Assembly: GCF_022370755.2 (NCBI RefSeq)
Contig: NZ_CP092364.2
Span: 1,984,001 to 2,048,000 of the forward strand
DNA from: Mycolicibacterium goodii
GTDB lineage: Bacteria > Actinomycetota > Actinomycetes > Mycobacteriales > Mycobacteriaceae
Direction: 5' to 3'
Length of the DNA: 64,000 nucleotides
Shown here: piece by piece, positions 56,096-64,000 of the stretch
Layout: each line of letters opens with the position of its first letter
Position numbering within the stretch: position 1 is the stretch's first letter
Program-made: the position numbers and the translations under genes
Notes under the pieces: generated by a model
The model's database searches: none
What the model was told of the DNA's origin: nothing
The model's input: the letters and a program-made list of their open reading frames with translations, nothing else

Positions 56096-56503
56096 GTGAC
56101 AGATTCACAGGTCATCCGTACCGACGCGGCGCCCGCACCCGCACACACCTTCAGTCAGGGGGTCAGGAAAGGCGGGTTCCTCCAGGTGTCCGGGCAGGGC
56201 CCCATGGACCCGGCCACGAACACCTACATCGGCGAAGGCGACGTGCGTGCGCAGACCCGGCGCACGCTGGAGAACGTCAAGGCCATCCTCGCCGCCGGTG
56301 GGGCACGCGTGGACGACGTGTTGATGTTCCGGGTCTACCTCACCAAGCGCGAGGACTTCGCCGCCATGAACGAGGTGTACGGCGAGTTCATCGCCGAGAA
56401 CGTGACCTCTGACCAGCTCCCATGCCGCACAACCGTTTTCGTCGGCCTACCGCACGAGGTGATGCTGGTCGAGATCGACGCGCTCGCAGTCGTTCCTAGC
56501 TGA
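56096..56503 (+). CDS. RidA/YjgF-family enamine-imine deaminase
   Basis: A 135-residue RidA-like protein (FSQGVRKGGFLQVSGQGPMD, ENVKAILAAGGARVDDVL, and the C-terminal CRTTVFVGLPHEVMLVEIDA with the conserved Arg). RidA hydrolyses reactive enamine/imine intermediates released by PLP ammonia-lyases, which fits the PLP enzyme of this cluster. AAAGGAGA precedes the GTG. It overlaps the end of the convergent acyl-CoA dehydrogenase gene by 8 nt. Confidence 0.9.
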   Translation: MTDSQVIRTDAAPAPAHTFSQGVRKGGFLQVSGQGPMDPATNTYIGEGDVRAQTRRTLENVKAILAAGGARVDDVLMFRVYLTKREDFAAMNEVYGEFIAENVTSDQLPCRTTVFVGLPHEVMLVEIDALAVVPS

Positions 56504-57734
56504 GCAGACCTCGCGCCACGTGGGTGATCTGCACCTCGTTGCTGCCCGCGTAGATCATGAGACTCTTGGCGTCACGCGCTAGCTGCTCCACGCGGTACTC
56601 GGTCATGTAGCCGTTACCGCCGAACAACTGCACGGCCTCCATCGCGACGTCGGTGGCGGCCTGCGAGCAGTACCACTTCATCGCCGAGGCCTCTGCCAGT
56701 GAGATCGGCTCACCGGCCTGAGCCGACTCGATGACGCGGAACAGCATGTTGCGCACGTTCATCCGCGCCACTTCCATGTTGGCGAGCTTGAGCTGGATCA
56801 GCTGGAACTGGCCGATCTCCTGGCCCCAGAGCTTCCGGCTCTTGGCGTAGTCGACGCTCAACCGCAGGCATTCCTCGATCACACCGAGCGCCATGGCCGC
56901 GACGCCGATGCGTTCGGCCGAGAAGCTCGACCGGGCGCTGTCTCGACCGTCGCCGGATTTGTTGTCCTCGGTCTCGCCGAGCAACCGGTCACGTCCGAGT
57001 CGCACGTTGTTGAAGAACAGCTCACCGGTACGTGACGAGTGAATACCCATCTTGCGGAACGGCTTCGACTGCACGAATCCTTCCATGCCCTTGTCGAGCA
57101 CGAAGGTCAGCACCTTGCGGTCGCGCTTGTCGGCCCCATCACCTTCGTCGAGTTTGGCGTAGACCACGACCACGTCGGCGTCCGGGCCGTTGGTGATGAA
57201 GGTCTTCTGGCCGTTGAGGATGTAGTCGCCTGATCCATCGGCGGCACGAACCACATAGGACTTCATGCCGCCGAACGCATCCGAACCCGAATCGGGTTCG
57301 GTGATCGCCCACGCGCCGATCTTCTCGTAGGTCACCAGACCCGGCAGCCACCGTTCCTGCTGTGCCAGGGTGCCGCGGCTCTGGATCGTCGGCACCGTGA
57401 GGCCAAGGCTCACGCCCATGCCCGTGACCAGGCCCATCGACACCCGGCACAGTTCGCTGATCAGCACGAAGCCCATGCCGGGCGATCCGCCACCGAACAT
57501 GCCGCCCGACGACTTCGCGGGCTGCTCGTCGCCGGCCCGGAGCCGGGCCAGGCGCTTCTCCAGCGCCTCCTTGGCCATGGTGTCTATCCCGAAGGTGGAG
57601 AACAATTTCCGGATGACGGGGTAGGGCTCCATCTCGCCGCTCTCGAGCTCATCGAGATGCGGTCGGATCTCCTTGTCCACGAACTCCCGCACGGCATCGC
57701 GCACGGCCATATCGACGTCAGACCAGTCAAGCAT
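56496..57734 (-). CDS. acyl-CoA dehydrogenase
   Basis: A 412-residue FAD-dependent dehydrogenase. It has WAITEPDSGSDAFGG, the FAD-binding TFITNGPDADVVVV, and the C-terminal helical domain with AVQLFGGNGYMTEYRVEQLARD and MIYAGSNEVQ. The family introduces a 2,3 double bond in acyl-CoA. The catalytic Glu position is not certain by eye. The ATG at 57734 fits a minus-strand TAAGCT box (57741-57746) 6 nt upstream (leaderless). An in-frame GTG is 3 nt earlier. A palindrome GACACGTGTC adjoins the promoter. Confidence 0.92.
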   Translation of the reverse strand: MLDWSDVDMAVRDAVREFVDKEIRPHLDELESGEMEPYPVIRKLFSTFGIDTMAKEALEKRLARLRAGDEQPAKSSGGMFGGGSPGMGFVLISELCRVSMGLVTGMGVSLGLTVPTIQSRGTLAQQERWLPGLVTYEKIGAWAITEPDSGSDAFGGMKSYVVRAADGSGDYILNGQKTFITNGPDADVVVVYAKLDEGDGADKRDRKVLTFVLDKGMEGFVQSKPFRKMGIHSSRTGELFFNNVRLGRDRLLGETEDNKSGDGRDSARSSFSAERIGVAAMALGVIEECLRLSVDYAKSRKLWGQEIGQFQLIQLKLANMEVARMNVRNMLFRVIESAQAGEPISLAEASAMKWYCSQAATDVAMEAVQLFGGNGYMTEYRVEQLARDAKSLMIYAGSNEVQITHVARGLLS

Positions 57735-57746
57735 CACAACAGCTTA

Positions 57747-57756
57747 GACACGTGTC
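57747..57756. promoter_or_regulatory. palindrome at the acyl-CoA dehydrogenase promoter
   Basis: GACACGTGTC is a perfect 10 bp palindrome immediately upstream of the -10 box of the acyl-CoA dehydrogenase gene, in the -35/-10 spacer, a usual place for a repressor. The regulator is unknown. Confidence 0.4.
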
Positions 57757-57785
57757 AAAAATCACTTGTCGACAGGCGTCGAGAT

Positions 57786-58823
57786 TCACGCTGCCGAATG
57801 TCGCTGGGCCGGCTTCTTTGCTGGTCGCAGCGCAGGCAACGAAAGCGTGGAGTGCACGAGGGCGCCCGCGCGGTCCAGCAGGGACCGCCTGTGCGGCAGA
57901 TAGTGCATCGGCAGTCCCCAGCGGTCCCGTGGGGGAGCCATGAAACCCGGTGCCTCCACAAGCGGCGCATCGGTAGGGATCCGGCCCGAAGCCCGGCGAT
58001 AGGCCGACACCGCCCGCGGGTGCAGTCGGATCTCGTCGGGTACGGCGAGGAACGCCAGTTCGACGGCCTTGCCGAAGATGCGCAGCAGAACCTCGTCGCC
58101 GGGAGTCCATCGCATCCCGGCCTTTTCGCGCACCGCGGGGTCGAACAGGCCCGCGGCGATCCATCGCTGCGCACCCACCAGCGGCTTGAACAACTGGTCC
58201 CAGATCGGCGTCGGCATCAGCACAAACCAGGGTTTGGGAATGCGGATGCTCAAGATGTCGAGGGTCGCGCGGTTGATCTCCAGCTCGTCGCGGCATTTGG
58301 TCTCCCAGTACTCCTGGAATTCTTCCCAGCTGCCGGGTACCGGCCGCATGCTCATGCCGTACATGCGGTACCACTGCACATGCTCGTCGAACAGTTGACG
58401 TTTCTCGGCTTCGGTGAGCCCGCCGCAGAAGTACTCGGCGGTCTTGATGATCAGCATGAAGAACGTCGCGTGGGCCCAGTAGAACGTCTCGGGATTGAGC
58501 GCGTGGTAGCGCCTGCCTTTGCTGTCGACGCCCTTGATGGTCTTGTGGAAGCCTTTGATCTGCGCGCCGGTTCCCGGCGCACGGTCGCCGTCGTAGACGA
58601 CGCCCATGATCGGGTACACCGACCGCGCCACGCGCTGCAGCGGTTCGCGCAGCAGGATCGAGTGCTCCTCGACGCCCGCACCGAGTTCCGGGTACATGTT
58701 CTGGATTGCGCCGATCCAGACCCCGAGCATGCCGGTGCGGAGGTCGCCGAAGTATTTCCAGGTCAGCGAGTCCGGGCCGAGCGGGTCGGCTGAGGTGTCG
58801 GTCGGGGTCGCTCGTGTGGCCAT
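57786..58823 (-). CDS. DUF2236 (MpaB-like) oxygenase-type protein
   Basis: A 345-residue protein of the DUF2236/MpaB family, related to latex-clearing-type b-heme proteins. Landmarks are a conserved Trp-Lys-Tyr-Phe-Gly-Asp start (WKYFGDLRTGMLGVWIGAIQ), the His motif FYWAHATFFML and the second half PVPGSWEEFQEYWETKCRDE. It is common in mycobacteria, often near TetR regulators and lipid genes, and its substrates are unknown. The ATG at 58823 has GGACAGGA at good spacing; an ATG 6 nt upstream is less well placed. Confidence 0.85.
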   Translation of the reverse strand: MATRATPTDTSADPLGPDSLTWKYFGDLRTGMLGVWIGAIQNMYPELGAGVEEHSILLREPLQRVARSVYPIMGVVYDGDRAPGTGAQIKGFHKTIKGVDSKGRRYHALNPETFYWAHATFFMLIIKTAEYFCGGLTEAEKRQLFDEHVQWYRMYGMSMRPVPGSWEEFQEYWETKCRDELEINRATLDILSIRIPKPWFVLMPTPIWDQLFKPLVGAQRWIAAGLFDPAVREKAGMRWTPGDEVLLRIFGKAVELAFLAVPDEIRLHPRAVSAYRRASGRIPTDAPLVEAPGFMAPPRDRWGLPMHYLPHRRSLLDRAGALVHSTLSLPALRPAKKPAQRHSAA

Positions 58824-58877
58824 CGGCATCCTGTCCGTGTGGTGACGTGCATCACATGCACACCCCACGATAGTGCT

Positions 58878-58893
58878 GACAACATGTGTTGTC
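58878..58893. promoter_or_regulatory. putative operator of the DUF2236 gene
   Basis: GACAACA, 2 nt, TGTTGTC is a perfect 7 bp inverted repeat. It lies in the 17 nt spacer between a minus-strand TAGACA and TATCGT (58868-58873) promoter pair, where a repressor would block transcription. Confidence 0.55.
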
Positions 58894-59012
58894 TACAACG
58901 CCCGGACGTGTTGCCGCGCAAGTGTTGTGCGCCGGCATCCGGCCGCTGCGGCGCGGTGATCAGCGGCCTCCACGCCACTGGCGACGGCGTGGGCCGCACG
59001 TGTCACGGGTGA

Positions 59013-59042
59013 TTGCCGGTCGGTTCGGCCGCCACATACTCT
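59013..59042 (+). promoter_or_regulatory. promoter of the adenylate cyclase gene
   Basis: TTGCCG (59013-59018), an 18 nt spacer and TACTCT (59037-59042), which ends 6 nt before the GTG start, so the mRNA should be leaderless. Confidence 0.6.
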
Positions 59043-59048
59043 GGCGCT

Positions 59049-59975
59049 GTGAAAGGCGAATCGTTCGACGAACGATCCGGCCGAGACGGGGGAGACCCCC
59101 GCCACGAGGCGCAGCACGAAACACCTCAGGGGATACCCGTCGGTCTGCCCGGGCCGTTGGGATGGCTGCAGAACGCCAATCGCAGCCCCGGCGTGATCGC
59201 CGCCGTGCGACGGGTGCGCCGCGCGCTGCCGGGAGATCCCGATTTCGGAGACCCGCTCTCGGTGAGCGGCGATGGCGGCCCGCGTGCGGCCGCGCGCGTG
59301 GCGGATCGGTTGCTCGAGCGTGATGCCGCGTCGCGCGAGGTGAGTCTCGGTGCGCTGCAGGTGTGGCAGGCGCTGACCGAGCGCGTGTCCGGCAAACCGG
59401 CCAACCGCGAGGTCACGCTCGTCTTCACCGACCTCGTCGGCTTCTCGTCGTGGTCCCTTCGCGCCGGTGACGACGCCACCCTGCGGCTGCTGCGTCGCGT
59501 CGCGCAGGTGGCCGAACCGCCGCTGCTGGAGGCGCGCGGCCACATCGTCAAACGCATGGGCGACGGCATGATGGCGGCGTTCACCGATCCGACGACCGCG
59601 CTGCGGGCCGTGCTGGTCGCCCTCGACGCGGTGAACAGCATCGAGGTCGACGGGTATACGCCGCGCATGCGCGTCGGCATGCACACGGGCCGTCCGCAGC
59701 GCATCGGGTCCGACTGGCTCGGTGTCGACGTCAACATCACCGCGCGCGTGATGGAACGCGCCGCCAAGGGCGGGTTGATGGTGTCGCACACCACGCTGGC
59801 CGGTATCGCCGACGACGACCTCGCGGAGCTCGGCGTCACCGTGAAAAGGGAACGGCGGCAGATCTTCTCACCCCGGCCCGAGGGCGTGCCGCAGGATCTC
59901 GTGATGTACCGGGTCAGAACTCCCAGCATGTTGCCAGGCCGGCGGCCGCTCCAGCAGGGTCCCCCTGACGCATAG
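59049..59975 (+). CDS. class III adenylate cyclase (Rv1647-like)
   Basis: A 308-residue soluble cyclase that makes cAMP. An N-terminal helical region (residues about 1-115) precedes the class III catalytic domain: TLVFTDLVGFSSW with the first metal Asp, RMGDGMMAAF with the second, and RVGMHTGRP and WLGVDVNITARVMERA with the transition-state Asn/Arg. All catalytic residues appear present. It matches Rv1647 by position. The cAMP-binding stress protein is also encoded in this window. Confidence 0.92.
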   Translation: MKGESFDERSGRDGGDPRHEAQHETPQGIPVGLPGPLGWLQNANRSPGVIAAVRRVRRALPGDPDFGDPLSVSGDGGPRAAARVADRLLERDAASREVSLGALQVWQALTERVSGKPANREVTLVFTDLVGFSSWSLRAGDDATLRLLRRVAQVAEPPLLEARGHIVKRMGDGMMAAFTDPTTALRAVLVALDAVNSIEVDGYTPRMRVGMHTGRPQRIGSDWLGVDVNITARVMERAAKGGLMVSHTTLAGIADDDLAELGVTVKRERRQIFSPRPEGVPQDLVMYRVRTPSMLPGRRPLQQGPPDA

Positions 59976-59983
59976 TCGGTCCC

Positions 59984-61843
<1,860 letters not shown>

Positions 61844-61844
<1 letters not shown>

Positions 61845-64000
61845 TGCGGATTCCCTACAGCTGGCTGCGTGAGACGGTCCGTGCCGGCGCCCCGGACTGG
61901 GACGTCACACCGGAAGAGCTCGAGCAGACCTTCATCCGCATCGGCCACGAGGTCGAGGAGATCATCGAGGCGGGCCCGGTCAGCGGTCCGCTGACCGTCG
62001 GTCGCGTCGTCGAGATCGAAGAGCTCACCGAGTTCAAGAAGCCCATCCGGGCCTGCAAGGTCGACGTCGGCGAGCAGAACGTCGACGGGCAACCTCGCGA
62101 CATCGTGTGCGGTGCACGCAACTTCGCGGTCGGTGACCTCGTCGTGGTGGCGCTGCCCGGTACCACGCTGCCCGGCGACTTCACGATCGGCTCGCGCAAG
62201 ACCTACGGCAGGCTGTCCGACGGCATGATCTGCTCGGCCGCCGAGTTGAACTTCGGCACCGATCATTCCGGCATCATCGTGCTGCCGCCGGGGACCGCGG
62301 AGCCCGGCGCCCCGGCCGCCGACGTGCTGGGCCTCGACGACGTGGTGTTCCACCTTGCCGTGACCCCGGACCGTGGCTACTGCCTGTCGGTGCGCGGCCT
62401 GGCCCGCGAGATCGCGTGCGCCTACGACCTCGACTACGTCGACCCGGCCGACGTCGAACCGCTGCCCGCCGACGGCGAGGCGTGGCCGCTGACCGTGCAG
62501 CCCGGCACGGGTGTGCAGCGCTTCGGGTTGCGCCCGGTCACCGGCATCGACCCGGCTGCGGTGTCGCCGTGGTGGCTGCAGCGTCGTCTGCTGCTGTCCG
62601 GCATCCGCGCCATCTCACCCGCGGTCGACGTGACCAACTACGTGATGCTCGAGCTCGGGCATCCCATGCACGCGCACGACAGCAGCCTCATCACCGGTGC
62701 GTTCGACGTGCGCTTCGCACGCGACGGCGAGAAGGTGGTGACGCTCGACGATGTCGAACGCACCCTGAACTCCGGCGACGTGCTGATCGTGGACGACGTG
62801 GCGACCGCCGCGATCGGCGGCGTCATGGGTGCGGGCACCACCGAGGTACGCGAGACCACCACCGACGTGCTGCTCGAGGCCGCGGTGTGGGATCCGGCCG
62901 CGGTGTCGCGCACCCAGCGTCGCCTGCATCTGGCCAGTGAGGCCGGACGCCGCTACGAGCGTTCGGTCGACCCGGCGATTTCGGTTGCGGCCCTTGACCG
63001 TTGCGCGGGCCTGCTGGCCGAGATCGCCGGCGGCACGGTGCAGCCCAAGCTCACCGACTGGCGCGACGGTGATCGCGAGGACTGGTCCGGCCCGGCCGTG
63101 CGGATCGCGCCCGACCTGCCCGATCGCACCGCGGGCGTCGAGTACCGGGCTGGCACCACCGCGCGCCGGCTCGCCCAGATCGGCGCCGTGGTCACCGAGA
63201 CCGACGGGGTGCTCACCGTGGTTCCGCCGAGTTGGCGGCCAGATCTGCGCCAGCCCGCCGACCTGGTGGAGGAGGTGCTGCGCCTCGAAGGGCTGGAGAT
63301 CATCCCGTCGGTGCTGCCGACCGCGCCTGCAGGCCGCGGCCTCACGCCGGTGCAGAAGCGTCGGCGCGCGATCGGCAAGTCGCTCGCGCTGGCCGGTTTC
63401 GTCGAGATCTTGCCGACGCCGTTCGTGGCCGCGGGCGTTTTCGATCTGTGGGGTCTGCCCGCCGACGACCCGCGCAGGCGCACCACCCAGGTGCTCAACC
63501 CGCTGGAGTCCGACCGCCCGCACCTGGCGAGCACGCTGCTGCCCGGCCTGCTGGAGGCGTTGAACCGCAACGTCTCCCGGGGGGCGGCCGACGTCGCACT
63601 GTTCGGCATCCAGCAGGTGGTGCACCCGACGGATGAGACCAGGGCGATCGAGCGCGTTCCCACCGACCGCAGACCCACCGACGAGGAGATCGCCGCGCTG
63701 GACGCGTCGCTGCCGCGGCAGCCGCAGCATGTCGCCGCGGTGCTCGCCGGGCTGCGGGAGCCGGCCGGGCCCTGGGGGCCGGGCCGGCCGGTGGAGGCCG
63801 CCGATGCGTTCGAGGCCGTGCGGGTGATCGGCCGTGCCGCCGGTGTGGAGTTCACGTTCCGCGCCGCGCAAGAGCTGCCGTGGCATCCCGGCCGGTGCGC
63901 CGAGATCCTGATCGGCGACACCGTCGTCGGCCACGCCGGTCAACTGCACCCCGCGGTGATCGAGCGGTCCGGCCTGCCCAAGGGCACGTGCGCGGTCGAA
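61844..64000 (+). CDS. pheT: phenylalanyl-tRNA synthetase beta subunit, 3' end missing
   Basis: The beta subunit of PheRS; 719 residues are visible of about 830. It starts [20 protein letters not shown], then the EMAP-like tRNA-binding domain ([32 protein letters not shown]), the B3/B4 editing domain ([20 protein letters not shown]) and the B5 and catalytic-like domains up to the window edge ([20 protein letters not shown]). The C-terminal anticodon-binding domain is cut off. It is co-translated with pheS. Confidence 0.97.

Noticed and set aside
59013..59042. RecA-NDp damage promoter for the adenylate cyclase gene
   Set aside because: TTGCCGGTC is followed by 15 nt, not 8, before the -10 box, so it does not fit the damage motif.

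Overview
The window is high-GC actinobacterial DNA. Gene content and order point to a fast-growing mycobacterium of the Mycobacterium smegmatis type. The backbone polA - rpsA - coaE - uvrB - MFS - universal stress protein - metallo-beta-lactamase - uvrA - esterase - lysX - infC/rpmI/rplT - tsnR - adenylate cyclase - pheST is, from memory, the order of M. tuberculosis Rv1629 to Rv1650. Several blocks that I do not remember from M. tuberculosis are inserted into it. Many genes appear to be leaderless, with a TANNNT -10 box 6 to 8 nt before the start codon, which is common in mycobacteria. No insertion sequence, prophage, CRISPR array or rRNA was seen.

Layout. 1-9.9 kb: polA (5' end cut off by the window), a ThrE-type exporter, a PrsW protease, a small TetR-controlled operon (SnoaL-like protein, NmrA-like reductase, TetR), then rpsA and coaE. 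9.9-23.3 kb: an accessory catabolic cluster with a Baeyer-Villiger-type monooxygenase, three SDRs, an esterase, two glutamine-synthetase-like ligases, an unknown Cys-rich protein, an AllG-like DUF1116 protein, a GntR/FCD regulator, an amino-acid/amine permease and a glutaminase. Four copies of one operator-like motif lie upstream of its transcription units. I infer uptake and gamma-glutamylation of an amine, then oxidation, ring opening or hydrolysis, and release of glutamate.

23.3-35.3 kb: a secreted protein, a DUF402 protein, uvrB and uvrA (each with a DNA-damage promoter of the RecA-NDp/PafBC type), an MFS transporter, tRNA-Cys, a thioesterase, a universal stress protein, an MBL hydrolase, and an AlkZ-like winged-helix protein facing uvrA. 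35.4-41.8 kb: an LpqH-like lipoprotein, then an accessory block with a TPR protein, a CHAT (caspase-like) protease and three proteins of unknown function. 41.8-49.3 kb: an esterase, lysX, a DUF1844 protein, and the infC operon, which has a long structured leader and an ATC start codon, followed by tsnR.

49.3-56.5 kb: an IclR-controlled divergent cluster (GntP permease, KDPG aldolase, N-acyl-D-amino-acid deacylase, PLP ammonia-lyase, KDG-type kinase, IclR, RidA). It reads as a complete route from an N-acylated aldonic amino acid, such as N-acetyl-glucosaminate, to pyruvate and glyceraldehyde-3-phosphate. 56.5-64 kb: an acyl-CoA dehydrogenase, a DUF2236 oxygenase-type protein, a class III adenylate cyclase, a rhomboid-like protein lacking the catalytic serine, pheS, and pheT (3' end cut off).
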